NCBI RefSeq assembly: GCF_036287235.1
Contig: NZ_CP142850.1
Location: 2,227,336 to 2,291,335, forward strand
DNA: 64,000 nt
DNA from: Exiguobacterium sp. 9-2
Lineage (GTDB): Bacteria; Bacillota; Bacilli; Exiguobacteriales; Exiguobacteriaceae
Direction: 5' to 3'
Shown here: positions 36,168-46,448 of the stretch, in pieces
Layout of the letters: every line of letters starts with the position of its first letter
How positions within the stretch are numbered: the first letter of the stretch is position 1
Program-made: the position numbers and the translations under genes
Notes under the pieces: generated by a model
The model's database searches: none
Told to the model about the DNA's origin: nothing
What the model saw: the letters and a program-made list of their open reading frames with translations, nothing else

Positions 36168-37916
36168 TTATGCGTTATACAGTTTACCTGTCAATGGATC
36201 GATTGAGATCATTTGACCGTCTTTGAAGACTGTCAATGCATTTTCAACACCAACGATGACCGGTTTACCGAGTGATGGTCCAACGATACCAGCATGGCTA
36301 GTCAATCCACCATCTACTGTGATCATTGCTGCAGCCAATTCGATTGCAGGCATCATGTCACGATCTGTTGAGTTCGTAACGAGGATCATGCCTGGCTTCG
36401 CTTTCGCATTTGCTTCTTCAGCATTGTTTGCGATGACGACTTCACCAACAACACCACGTTCGCCGATTCCGCGACCGTTTGCGATCTCTTTACCAACGAT
36501 GTGAACTTTTAACATGTTCGTTGTACCAGCAGTCAAAGCAGGGATACCAGCCGAGATGACGACGAGGTCACCGTCTGTAACAAAACCAGCATCTTTCGCT
36601 GTATCTGCAGCAAGTGTCAACATATCATCCGTGTTGTCTGAGAGATGATCGACGACGATTGGGTACACACCCCATACGATGTTTAACTGACGTGCGACAC
36701 GTGCGCTTGGTGTAACAGCGACGATGTTCGGCTCCGGACGGTATTTCGAGATACGTGATGCTGTGTAGCCCGATTGTGTCGGTGTCAAGATTGCTTTTGC
36801 ATCCAAGTTGATTGCTGTGTGCGTAACGGCTTGAGCGATCGCATCCGTTACTGTGTGCTCACTGCGAGTTTGACGATCTTTCAACAAGAGTTTGTAGTCG
36901 AGCATTTTTTCTGTACGTTTTGCGATCGAGTGCATCATTTTGACAGATTCAATCGGGTAGTCCCCTGCTGCTGTCTCACCTGAAAGCATGATTGCATCCG
37001 TACCATCAAGAATCGCGTTCGCGACGTCTGATGCTTCAGCACGTGTTGGACGTGGGAAACGTTGCATTGAATCAAGCATTTGTGTTGCTGTGATGACCGG
37101 TTTACCAAAGTCATTACAAAGCTTGATCAAGTCTTTTTGAGTTGGTGTTACGTCCTCTGTCGGGATCTCGATACCGAGGTCACCACGCGCTACCATCAAA
37201 CCGTCTGAAATCGCGAGAATTTCTTCGATGTTATCGACGCCTTCTTGGTTCTCGATTTTCGGGAAGATTTTGATGTGAGTCGCATTGTTTTTCTCAAGCA
37301 ATTGGCGAATCGCAACGACGTCAGACGCACGGCGTACGAATGATGGTGCGATTAAGTCGACATCGCTCTTGATTCCGAATTCGATATCAGCTACGTCTTT
37401 ATCTGTCAAAGCAGGAAGGTTAACCTTCACGTTTGGCAAGTTGACACCTTTTTTCGTTTTGATGACACCTTCGTTTTCGATAGAGCAACGAAGTTCACGG
37501 TTTGGAAGTTTTTCAACGACACGAAGACCGATGAGACCATCATCAAGCATGATCATCGAACCAACTTCGACATCATCATAAAGTCCTTCATACGTAACAG
37601 AGAACTTATCTTTTGTTCCGACGATTTCGTTTGCGTCACCACTGACGACGATGACTTCTTGTCCACGTACGAGAAGTGCTTTTCCGTCTTCGAACGTATG
37701 CGTCCGGATTTCTGGACCTTTCGTATCAAGAAGAATCGTAACGATTTTGTTTGCTTCTTTTGCTGCACGACGGATATCTGTGATTCGTGCACCGTGTTCT
37801 TCATAATCGCCGTGTGAGAAGTTCAAACGAGCGACGTTCATACCTGCTTCGATCATTTCTGGGAGACGTTTTTCTGACGCCGGTCCGATCGTACATACAA
37901 TTTTAGTTCTGCGCAT
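36168..37916 (-). CDS. pyk: Pyruvate kinase with C-terminal PEP-utiliser domain
   Basis: A 582-residue pyruvate kinase. The barrel has [34 protein letters not shown] and the signature [20 protein letters not shown]. An extra C-terminal domain of about 110 residues (from [16 protein letters not shown] to the end, with [14 protein letters not shown]) resembles the phosphohistidine domain of PEP synthases and is normal for Bacilli. ATG 37916 follows AGGAGG by 10 bases; an out-of-frame ATG lies between. Downstream of pfkA, 65 bp. Confidence 0.97.
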   Translation of the reverse strand: MRRTKIVCTIGPASEKRLPEMIEAGMNVARLNFSHGDYEEHGARITDIRRAAKEANKIVTILLDTKGPEIRTHTFEDGKALLVRGQEVIVVSGDANEIVGTKDKFSVTYEGLYDDVEVGSMIMLDDGLIGLRVVEKLPNRELRCSIENEGVIKTKKGVNLPNVKVNLPALTDKDVADIEFGIKSDVDLIAPSFVRRASDVVAIRQLLEKNNATHIKIFPKIENQEGVDNIEEILAISDGLMVARGDLGIEIPTEDVTPTQKDLIKLCNDFGKPVITATQMLDSMQRFPRPTRAEASDVANAILDGTDAIMLSGETAAGDYPIESVKMMHSIAKRTEKMLDYKLLLKDRQTRSEHTVTDAIAQAVTHTAINLDAKAILTPTQSGYTASRISKYRPEPNIVAVTPSARVARQLNIVWGVYPIVVDHLSDNTDDMLTLAADTAKDAGFVTDGDLVVISAGIPALTAGTTNMLKVHIVGKEIANGRGIGERGVVGEVVIANNAEEANAKAKPGMILVTNSTDRDMMPAIELAAAMITVDGGLTSHAGIVGPSLGKPVIVGVENALTVFKDGQMISIDPLTGKLYNA

Positions 37917-37981
37917 ATTCCATAAACCTCCTACGGTGTTTGGCCAAGTTCTCTTGCCCATTCCAATCCTATCGACGTTCG

Positions 37982-38977
<996 letters not shown>

Positions 38978-38979
38978 CT

Positions 38980-39009
38980 AAAATAGCACGTTGTTTTCTT
39001 GTTTTACAA
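38980..39009 (-). promoter_or_regulatory. Probable promoter of pfkA-pyk
   Basis: TTGTAA (39004-39009), 18 bases, TATTTT (38980-38985) preceded by TG, on the minus strand. Confidence 0.5.
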
Positions 39010-39097
39010 CAGGGCAGATTGCATAAACTTTCACTATCTTTTTCATCATCAATTCCGGAAATGAGGAATATCAATCATGATAGCGATTACATGGTGC

Positions 39098-40033
39098 TTA
39101 TGTGCCAATTTGGTGATATTTTTCGGTCCGTTGATCGAGGAGCTCTTCCTTGGTCAGATGAACCAAAGTTTCGAGCTTCTGTACCAAGACAGATTTTAAT
39201 TTATCCGCCTGTAATGACACATCAAGATGTGCTCCTCCGATGACTTCAGGAATGATAGCATCCGCGATTCCAAGGCGTAACAAATCAGGTGCTGTGATTT
39301 TCATCGATTCTGCAGCCTTTTCCGCAAGACTCGCATCTTTCCACAATAATGCTGCAGCACCTTCAGGAGAGATAACGGAATACGTCGAGTTCTCAAGCAT
39401 CAAGAGTTGATCACAAACGCCGATTCCTAAAGCACCACCTGAACCGCCTTCACCAATGACAATCGAGATGATTGGCACAGTCATCCCAGCCATCTCAAAC
39501 AAGTTTTTTGCGATGGCTTCACTTTGACCGCGTTCTTCTGCCGCACGTCCTGGATATGCTCCTTTCGTGTCAATGAACGTAATGATCGGTCGGTTGAATT
39601 TTTCCGCTTGTTGCATGAGACGCAGTGCTTTCCGGTACCCTTCTGGATGTGGCATCCCGAAGTTACGACGAATGTTCTCTTTTGTATCTTTTCCGCGTTG
39701 ATGACCGATGATCGTCACGGGACGACCATTTAGCGTTCCGATTCCACCGACGATTGCTGCATCATCATACCCATGACGATCACCGTGCAGTTCGATGAAA
39801 TCTTCACAAATCGATTCAATGTAATCGAGTGTCGTTGGACGTTCTGGATGACGTGCCAACTGAACACGATTCCACGCTTTCATATTCCCGTAAATATCGA
39901 GTTCTAACCGATGAAGGCGTTCTTCAAGAAGTTGCAGTTCTTCCTTGAAGTCAAGTCCTTGCGTTTCCGCCATGTCATGAAGCTCAAGAATTTTTTCGCG
40001 TAACGCGATGACTGGTTGGTCAAATGGTTGCAT
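39098..40033 (-). CDS. accA: Acetyl-CoA carboxylase carboxyltransferase alpha subunit
   Basis: A 311-residue carboxyltransferase alpha subunit. Typical segments: [37 protein letters not shown] at the N-terminus, the [29 protein letters not shown] block, and [33 protein letters not shown] with the oxyanion glycines. With accD it transfers CO2 from biotin to acetyl-CoA to make malonyl-CoA. ATG 40033 (GGAGGG before it) overlaps the accD end by 14 bp. Confidence 0.96.
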   Translation of the reverse strand: MQPFDQPVIALREKILELHDMAETQGLDFKEELQLLEERLHRLELDIYGNMKAWNRVQLARHPERPTTLDYIESICEDFIELHGDRHGYDDAAIVGGIGTLNGRPVTIIGHQRGKDTKENIRRNFGMPHPEGYRKALRLMQQAEKFNRPIITFIDTKGAYPGRAAEERGQSEAIAKNLFEMAGMTVPIISIVIGEGGSGGALGIGVCDQLLMLENSTYSVISPEGAAALLWKDASLAEKAAESMKITAPDLLRLGIADAIIPEVIGGAHLDVSLQADKLKSVLVQKLETLVHLTKEELLDQRTEKYHQIGT

Positions 40034-40880
40034 GGTTCGTTCCCTCCGCATGTAGCTTTAAGATTCGCGTATAGTACGTCTTCAGATCGTGTCGTGATAC
40101 GACATCGTCCAGTTGACCTGCTTGCAATAAGAATTCTGCTGTTTGGAAATCTTCCGGTAGTTTTTCACGAATCGTCTGTTCGATGATCCGGCGACCCGCA
40201 AATCCAATCAACGCACCCGGTTCAGCAATGTTGAAATCACCTAGCATCGCAAAACTTGCTGATACACCACCGGTTGTCGGATGGGTCATACAAGAAATAT
40301 AGAGTAACCCTGCATCTGAATGCTGTTTTAAAAAGAGACTCGATTTCGCCATCTGCATGAGACTGACCATTCCTTCTTGCATCCGTGCCCCACCTGAAGC
40401 AGAGAATATCGTGACAGGTAGACGATGTTTCGTCGCGTAACGAACAGCTTCAGAAATTGCAGCACCAACGGCAGCTCCCATCGAGCCCATCCGGAATCGC
40501 GCATCCATGACACAAGCGACGAGTGGGTGACCATTCACATTCCCGACGCCACAGACGATCGCTTCCTTAAGACCCGTTCTGACTTGATCTCCTTTTAATT
40601 TTTCCGGATAGTCCTCAAATCCGAGGGGATCCGCTTGAACTGCTGGCAGATCAAAATATGTTACCGAACCTTCATCAAATAATTGCGTAAAACGTTCTTG
40701 CGCAGTCAATGGATGATGATATCCACATGAACAGACGCGTAGGTTCGCTTCTAGTTGTTTCGTATATTGGATCAATTTACATTTCGGACATTTTGTCATT
40801 AAGCCAACAGGCACATCGACACGTTGCTCCTTTGAAGTCAACGTGACGAACTTTTTAGGTTTTCGAAAAAATGCTTGCAC
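40020..40880 (-). CDS. accD: Acetyl-CoA carboxylase carboxyltransferase beta subunit, GTG start
   Basis: A 286-residue beta subunit. An N-terminal zinc ribbon CPKC...CSCGYHH (residues about 31-53) is followed by the crotonase-like core with [26 protein letters not shown] and [13 protein letters not shown]. The start is GTG 40878-40880 preceded by AAGGGGG. It follows the GntR regulator by 20 bp and overlaps accA, forming a three-gene operon. Confidence 0.96.
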   Translation of the reverse strand: MQAFFRKPKKFVTLTSKEQRVDVPVGLMTKCPKCKLIQYTKQLEANLRVCSCGYHHPLTAQERFTQLFDEGSVTYFDLPAVQADPLGFEDYPEKLKGDQVRTGLKEAIVCGVGNVNGHPLVACVMDARFRMGSMGAAVGAAISEAVRYATKHRLPVTIFSASGGARMQEGMVSLMQMAKSSLFLKQHSDAGLLYISCMTHPTTGGVSASFAMLGDFNIAEPGALIGFAGRRIIEQTIREKLPEDFQTAEFLLQAGQLDDVVSRHDLKTYYTRILKLHAEGTNHATI

Positions 40881-40900
40881 GTTCAGTTCCCCCTTGTCAT

Positions 40901-41419
40901 CTATGGGCGGTTCAAGAGTTGTTCCCGTTCCACTTGCGTATAGAGTTCCCCTTGACCGAAGCTTTTATGGAAGGCATTGACTTGTCGCCAGATTCGTTCA
41001 AACAGATCGTTATCGACCGTCTGAATCAACGTCTCACGAAACGCTGCATCGGATGCAACGACTGGTGCAAGCACCGAAAGGTCATCCAGCTGCGCGAGCG
41101 CTGCTTGCTCAAGCAAGCGGAGCGTTCCTGCCAAGTCTTCGAACTTCGAATCGCCAGTCACTAAGAATTGAGCGATGATTTGAATATAGGTATGATCGTC
41201 ACGGTTTAACAGAAAGCTTCCGCCTCCGTGCCGTGTCTCGACGATGCCTAAATAAGCGAGCGTCCGTAATGCTTCTCGTACGGACGGTCGGCTGATGGAT
41301 AGTCGTTCTGCCAGTTCCCGTTCCGATGGGATTCGGTCTCCTGGAACTAATCCATCTTGTTCGATCATCAATTTAATCGCCGCGATATTGGCTTCAAACG
41401 CATTTCGTTTCTTCTCCAT
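40901..41419 (-). CDS. GntR (FadR-type) regulator in acc operon
   Basis: A 172-residue regulator. The N-terminal winged helix is of FadR type (GDRIPSERELAERLSISRPSVREALRTLAYLGIVETRHGGGSFL). The C-terminal part is helical but shorter than the usual FCD ligand domain (family members are about 230 residues), and no metal-binding histidine set is evident. ATG 41419; the ribosome site is weak (AGGTGG, 12 bases). Placement directly before accD-accA, and a FadR-type operator at its own promoter, suggest it controls malonyl-CoA supply. In Bacillus the same position holds a malic enzyme gene. Confidence 0.82.
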   Translation of the reverse strand: MEKKRNAFEANIAAIKLMIEQDGLVPGDRIPSERELAERLSISRPSVREALRTLAYLGIVETRHGGGSFLLNRDDHTYIQIIAQFLVTGDSKFEDLAGTLRLLEQAALAQLDDLSVLAPVVASDAAFRETLIQTVDNDLFERIWRQVNAFHKSFGQGELYTQVEREQLLNRP

Positions 41420-41472
41420 ATCGATACGGCACCACCTTTCTGACCCTTCAGTCGGTTGCTTTAATCGGTGGC

Positions 41473-41487
41473 ATTGGTCAGACCAAT
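41473..41487 (-). promoter_or_regulatory. FadR/GntR-type operator of gntR-accDA
   Basis: Perfect 15-bp palindrome ATTGGTCAGACCAAT, containing the FadR-subfamily core TGGTCnGACCA. It lies 8 bases downstream of the -10 TATAAT (41496-41501, minus strand), where binding would block transcription. Confidence 0.75.
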
Positions 41488-41521
41488 TACCCTTTATTAT
41501 AACAAATCTTATTACCTACTA

Positions 41522-44500
41522 CTAGTTTGAGCGAGGCACATTTTTCAGGACAACATGATCTTCACCAAACTGCATACGTAGACGAGCTAATAATTCCTCA
41601 TCATGCCGAACCGCATAAAGCGGCGGTAACGATTTCGTCTCGCGTGAATCAGCGTAGCGAACGACGACTGGAATATCGCCTGGCGCAGCTTCTAACAATT
41701 GTTCGAGTGTGGCTAGCTCATTTTTTGATGTTAGCTTGACGAACAATACATCTTGTCCGAGTGGCCGGAGCCGTTCCAAAATGAATTGGCGCTCCCCTTC
41801 ACGATCTTGAACCTTCAATTCGATCAATAAGACATTCCCTAAATAAAGAGAACGACGGAACCGCTCATACTGACTTGGGAATACGACGACTTCTTCATTT
41901 GAATACCCATCGACCGCTTGAATGACCGCCATCTCTTGACCGCGTTTCGTCTTGAATTCTCGGATTTGATCAATATAGCAGATTAAATAATGCGTGTCTG
42001 CTCCGACACTAAGATCATGAAAATAAGCAGATTCGACCGGTGCTTTCATCGCTGTCGTCAAAGGAGAATACGTTAACCAGAATCCGAGTGCATCTCGTTC
42101 CAGGCGTGCCCAGTCGGAATCGCTTCGTTTCGATGACTTCTGTGTCCGTCGTTTCCCGAGGATTGCCAGTTCGTCCGGTAATAAGGTATTCGATGATTCC
42201 GTGAAGTACTCGAGCACCTCTTGTTCAGCGAGTCCACGATCGCCGTGCGTCGCTCGGTCTAATGCGCCACTATAAAGTAGTAATTCGATTTTTGTTCGTT
42301 CCTTTTTACCCCATCCGACATGAGTCAATAGATCGGCGATCGTCGCCGTGTGCTTCGACGCTTCTTTTAACCGTTCGAACTCTCGCTCGGAAATACCTTT
42401 AATCACATGGATTCCAAGTCGAATCCCCTTTCCCTCTAGTGAAGAACGATAATCGGAAATCCAGACGTCCGGTGATAGGACAGGGAGACGTCGTTCGCGC
42501 ATCAACCGGACGAGGCGTTCCGGTTGTTCCACCGAAACGAGAAAGAAAATTTGCGGGAAATGCGCTTTGATATACCCAAGGGCATAACTAATCTTTGAGT
42601 AGGCGACTGCATGACTTCGGTTAAATCCATATCCGGCAAAACGTTCGATTTGTTCATAAAGTGAATGTGCTACTGTATCATCGAATCCATTCGTTCGTGC
42701 ACCTTCTAAAAAATGGAGACGTTCCTGTTCGAGTGAATCCGTACTCTTCTTGGAAATCGCACGTCGTAATATATCTGCTTGAGCAAGCGTAAAACCAGCC
42801 ACTCGCCGTGTGATTTCCATGACTTGCTCTTGGTAGACGATGATGCCATATGTCGACGCCAGCACCTCTTCTAATACAGGATGTACCATCTGATAAGGTT
42901 GACCGGCTTTTCGTTTTGCGTACAGATCAATGAATTTCATCGGTCCTGGACGATAGAGCGACATCGTGGCGACCAAATCTTCAAATCGATTCGGTTTCAC
43001 TTCTCGCAATGTTTGTTTCATGCCTGGTGATTCGAATTGGAAGATATCATCCGTCTCAGCGCGGGCAAAGACTTGGAACGTCGCACGATCTTCTTCTGGA
43101 ATTTGCGAGAGCGTAAAAGAGGGGTGTTCTCTTCGAATCAATTCTTCCATCCGACGCAAACGACTAAGATTGCGCAGTCCCAGCAAGTCAATCTTCAGTA
43201 ATCCTTGACGTTCTAATGCTTGCATCAGGAACTGCGTCACGTATCGCTCGTTCGGTCCTGTCTCTAAGGGTGTCGTCTCGACGAGATTCTCTGACCCGAT
43301 GACGACGCCGGCTGCGTGAACCGAACGTTGTCGCGGGAGACCTTCGACTGCTTGCGCTAGCTGTAAGAGTTGTCGACGTTTTTCACTTCCAGAGAACCAG
43401 CGATACGTCTGTTTATTTTGTTCGATTCCTTGTAACGTCGTCGATTTCCCAAGTTGTTTGACTGCAGCATCCAGTTCATCTTTTGAAAACTCCAGCGTTC
43501 GTCCGACATCTCGCAGAGCAGCTTTGGCACCAAGCGTTGATAATGTTCCGATTTGGGCGACATGGTCTTTTCCATAACGCATTACGAGATCTTCTAATAC
43601 CTCTTCGCGTCGTTCATCTTCGATATCAATATCGATATCCGGCATCGAAATCCGCTCTGGATTCAAAAACCGCTCAAAGAGTAATCCATATTTCAACGGA
43701 TCAACCGTCGTGATTCCAAGCGCATAACTAACGAGAGAGCCTGCTGCCGACCCACGACCAGGTCCAACATGAATGCCTTTCGCCTTTGCTCGTCGAATAA
43801 GTTCCTCGACGATCAAGAAATAATCAGCAAATCCGGTTTGTTCGATGATGGACAGTTCATAGGCGAGACGTTCCTCCGCCTCTTTACTTTCATGACCGTG
43901 TGCCAGTAATCCTTCTTCAGCATGCGTCCGCAGCATCGCATTCGAATCTTCTGCGACGCGTGGTAATGGACGTTGCTGGAACGGTAATTCTAAGCGTTCA
44001 GATGTCGCGGCAAATTGCTCAGCCATCGTGATTTCTCGCTCCGTAAAGTCTTCGAGTAACTCTTCTCGAGTCTTTAAATGCATCAGACGATCTGTTTTTT
44101 GATCTTGGAACGTCGTTGCTTCACGGATCGCACGTATTGCTTGATAAGCTGGGGCTTCAGCTCGATGAAGATAACGGACAGGATCGACCGGGATTGTCTC
44201 TACACCGAGTGATGCGGCTACTTCCCGATAACGCATGCGACTCTCTCGCTCGACCGTCGAGCGACTCGAAGTCACTCCCATATATGTACGCGCCCCTTGA
44301 ACGTGTCCCATCCACTGCACGACGGAACGACGTAGACGTGTCATATCTTCCGATGCCTGACGAAGCGGAACGAGCACCGCAATGAGCGATGAGGCTTCAA
44401 TAACCGGTTGTTCACTAGCTAATCGGTACAATTGCCGTAAGCCATCAGAAGAAAAAGCAAACCACAAGATACAACAGTCTTCTTCCTCGATTCGCTGCTC

Positions 44501-44683
44501 CCAGCCAATGACCGGTTGTAACTGTCGACGCTGACACGCCTCGATGAATGCCGGAACTCCGGTTAATGTCGTTTCACAGATGATCGCTCGTCCAAGCTGA
44601 CGATGAACAAGCTCATCGAGGTACGTCTCGATTCGAATCAAACTTTGTAAGGGACTATATTGTGTCCGGACATTTAAGTGCAT
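41522..44683 (-). CDS. dnaE: DNA polymerase III alpha subunit, DnaE type
   Basis: A 1053-residue replicative polymerase of DnaE type. The palm carries PDIDIDIEDERREEV near residue 348, with the catalytic aspartates, and GPGRGSAAGSLVSYALGI before it; the fingers region has MSLYRPGPMKFIDLYAKRKAG and RRAISKK; a C-terminal OB fold and tail follow. The N-terminal PHP domain is degenerate: the usual H-x-H near the start reads HLNVRTQYS and the usual TDH-type motif reads CETT, so metal binding and any proofreading there are doubtful. GGAGAATAGAAG precedes ATG 44683. Monocistronic. Confidence 0.95.
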   Translation of the reverse strand: MHLNVRTQYSPLQSLIRIETYLDELVHRQLGRAIICETTLTGVPAFIEACQRRQLQPVIGWEQRIEEEDCCILWFAFSSDGLRQLYRLASEQPVIEASSLIAVLVPLRQASEDMTRLRRSVVQWMGHVQGARTYMGVTSSRSTVERESRMRYREVAASLGVETIPVDPVRYLHRAEAPAYQAIRAIREATTFQDQKTDRLMHLKTREELLEDFTEREITMAEQFAATSERLELPFQQRPLPRVAEDSNAMLRTHAEEGLLAHGHESKEAEERLAYELSIIEQTGFADYFLIVEELIRRAKAKGIHVGPGRGSAAGSLVSYALGITTVDPLKYGLLFERFLNPERISMPDIDIDIEDERREEVLEDLVMRYGKDHVAQIGTLSTLGAKAALRDVGRTLEFSKDELDAAVKQLGKSTTLQGIEQNKQTYRWFSGSEKRRQLLQLAQAVEGLPRQRSVHAAGVVIGSENLVETTPLETGPNERYVTQFLMQALERQGLLKIDLLGLRNLSRLRRMEELIRREHPSFTLSQIPEEDRATFQVFARAETDDIFQFESPGMKQTLREVKPNRFEDLVATMSLYRPGPMKFIDLYAKRKAGQPYQMVHPVLEEVLASTYGIIVYQEQVMEITRRVAGFTLAQADILRRAISKKSTDSLEQERLHFLEGARTNGFDDTVAHSLYEQIERFAGYGFNRSHAVAYSKISYALGYIKAHFPQIFFLVSVEQPERLVRLMRERRLPVLSPDVWISDYRSSLEGKGIRLGIHVIKGISEREFERLKEASKHTATIADLLTHVGWGKKERTKIELLLYSGALDRATHGDRGLAEQEVLEYFTESSNTLLPDELAILGKRRTQKSSKRSDSDWARLERDALGFWLTYSPLTTAMKAPVESAYFHDLSVGADTHYLICYIDQIREFKTKRGQEMAVIQAVDGYSNEEVVVFPSQYERFRRSLYLGNVLLIELKVQDREGERQFILERLRPLGQDVLFVKLTSKNELATLEQLLEAAPGDIPVVVRYADSRETKSLPPLYAVRHDEELLARLRMQFGEDHVVLKNVPRSN

Positions 44684-44828
44684 CTTCTATTCTCCTCTCT
44701 CTTCTGATGAAAGCTTAAAAAGTTTTCAGAACATTCATATCTAACTAACTCAAGTACTCGCCATCTGATTTATTATTCGCTACAATAAGTATAGAAATAT
44801 CATGACGGGTACGGAAGGAGCATTTCTC

Positions 44829-45023
44829 ATGATTTTGAATCGTAGTCAAATCGCACGTGAAAAGGTTGAACAACTAAAGTTAGGTGTTACTGCTTTTACT
44901 GAAACGGAAGAAATCGCTGAGAAGATTCGCAAGTCGGTCGCTGAACTTCAACTGAATGTCATTGAAGACCACACAGATCGTGGCGTATGGTTCATTCCGC
45001 AAGAAGAAACAAAAACGAAATAA
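44829..45023 (+). CDS. Small hypothetical protein
   Basis: A 64-residue protein not recognised. It is predicted to be mainly helical (RSQIAREKVEQLKLGVTAFTETEEIAEKIRKSVAELQ) with a C-terminal strand-like tail (LNVIEDHTDRGVWFIPQEE) and no membrane segment or cysteines. GGAGCATTTCTC precedes ATG 44829; an upstream in-frame ATG at 44802 has no ribosome site. It is divergent from dnaE and convergent with nrnA. Codon pattern and the clean terminator support it as a real gene. Confidence 0.7.
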   Translation: MILNRSQIAREKVEQLKLGVTAFTETEEIAEKIRKSVAELQLNVIEDHTDRGVWFIPQEETKTK

Positions 45024-45026
45024 GCA

Positions 45027-45083
45027 TAAAAAGGCTGTTCGCTCCGCTTCCTCACGAGAGGAATGAGACCGAGCAGCCTTTTT
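45027..45083. terminator. Terminator after small hypothetical gene and nrnA
   Basis: AAAAGGCTG and CAGCCTTTTTT flank a longer imperfect stem (TCG..CCTC / GAGG..CGA). It lies between convergent genes and has T runs both ways. Confidence 0.75.
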
Positions 45084-45088
45084 TCCAT

Positions 45089-46024
45089 TTAAAACTGGAA
45101 GTTCGCAGCGACCTCATTCAGACGATTAACGACACGTTCGACTTCACTTAACTGTTCAATCGTCGCACCAGACGCCATTGGATGTCCACCGCCATTGAAT
45201 TCTTTTGCTACTTCATTGATGACCGGACCCTTCGAGCGAATTCGGACGCGAACTTCCATATCCGTTTCGAGGAACAGCGCCCAGCACTTCATTCCTTGTA
45301 AACCGGCAAAACTATTGACGAGTAACGATGCTTGTTCGACCGTTGCTCCAAATTGCTTCAATGTATTCTGTGTCAAAACGACATAACCGACACCTTGATC
45401 CGTTAACTGAATATGTTGAAGAACATATCCTTGTAGATGAAGCGCCGCCAGTTCTGTTTGGTACATATTCCGATACAACCAATCTGTATCAATCCCTGCA
45501 TCAATCAATTGCCCCGCGACTTCAAAGGTTCGTTTCGTCGTACCACGGAATTGAAAACGTCCCGTGTCACCGACGATTCCCGCATAGAATTGAATAGCAG
45601 CTGATGCCGGAATGTCGTATCCCCATTCATTCAATAGATGAACGAGCAGTTCCGATGTCGAACTCATCGTCGTATCGACGAGTTGCACTGACGCGTATGG
45701 ATCCTCATCGGGATGATGGTCGATTTTAATGACGTCTTTTCCTGTCATCGCGACCTTCCCGTCAATCCGCGCTTGATTCGCCGTATCCAAAATCACGACT
45801 AACGCCTCTTTGTATAACTCGTCTTCTACCTGATCGAGCTTCCCCATAAATGACAATGATGTCGCCATCTCACCTGCCGACAAGACTGTTTTTTCAGGAA
45901 ACTGGTGTTGCAATGTCAATTGTAAGCCGAACTGACTACCGAGTGCATCGGGATCCGGTCGTTCATGACGATGAATGATGATCGTATTTGCAGCTTCAAT
46001 CATTTGTTTGATTTGCTCTTTCAC
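45089..46024 (-). CDS. nrnA: Oligoribonuclease/pAp phosphatase NrnA, GTG start
   Basis: A 311-residue DHH/DHHA1 phosphoesterase that degrades nanoRNA and dephosphorylates pAp. Motifs: HRHERPDPDALGSQFGL, VILDTANQARID, KIDHHPDEDPYA and the C-terminal GGGHPMASGA of the DHHA1 domain. The start is GTG 46024, preceded by AGAGGAGC; the frame extends upstream without family similarity. Confidence 0.94.
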   Translation of the reverse strand: MKEQIKQMIEAANTIIIHRHERPDPDALGSQFGLQLTLQHQFPEKTVLSAGEMATSLSFMGKLDQVEDELYKEALVVILDTANQARIDGKVAMTGKDVIKIDHHPDEDPYASVQLVDTTMSSTSELLVHLLNEWGYDIPASAAIQFYAGIVGDTGRFQFRGTTKRTFEVAGQLIDAGIDTDWLYRNMYQTELAALHLQGYVLQHIQLTDQGVGYVVLTQNTLKQFGATVEQASLLVNSFAGLQGMKCWALFLETDMEVRVRIRSKGPVINEVAKEFNGGGHPMASGATIEQLSEVERVVNRLNEVAANFQF

Positions 46025-46087
46025 TGTGCACAGCTCCTCTAATCTTGATATGATACTAGATGAAGACAAAAAGGAGGTCCTTTTAAC

Positions 46088-46396
46088 ATGCAATTCATCC
46101 TCATCGCCCTCATCGTTTTCTCGCTTGGTGGGTATTTGTTAGCAAAACGCCGCGCGTTCCATACGAAAAGCACGAACCGAAAATACTTGTTCAATACACA
46201 AGCGAGCATTTGGTTGAGTCTGTTCGTCATCCTATTCGCCGTCAATCAGTTCGTTTCCGGGAACGGATTAACGACACTCGTCGGAAAAGTGGTCTGTTCT
46301 ATTTTAATCGTCGTCGGTGTTGCTTCATTCATCGCTGGATTCATCCGTTACAAAAAGATTTATCCATATGTCGTCCGTGAGATGGAGCAATCCTGA
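46088..46396 (+). CDS. YtpI-like membrane protein
   Basis: A 102-residue protein with three hydrophobic segments (FILIALIVFSLGGYLLA, ASIWLSLFVILFAVNQFV, VCSILIVVGVASFIAGFI). Resembles Bacillus YtpI and lies in the same place, divergent from nrnA. Function unknown. AAAGGAGG precedes ATG 46088. Confidence 0.78.
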   Translation: MQFILIALIVFSLGGYLLAKRRAFHTKSTNRKYLFNTQASIWLSLFVILFAVNQFVSGNGLTTLVGKVVCSILIVVGVASFIAGFIRYKKIYPYVVREMEQS

Positions 46397-46408
46397 GCGA
46401 GATTCAGA

Positions 46409-46441
46409 GGAACCGAAGTCAATAGACTTCGGTTCTTTTTG
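46409..46441. terminator. Terminator after YtpI-like gene
   Basis: Stem AACCGAAGTC / GACTTCGGTT with a four-base AATA loop and TTTTT. Confidence 0.82.
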
Positions 46442-46448
46442 TATTCAC

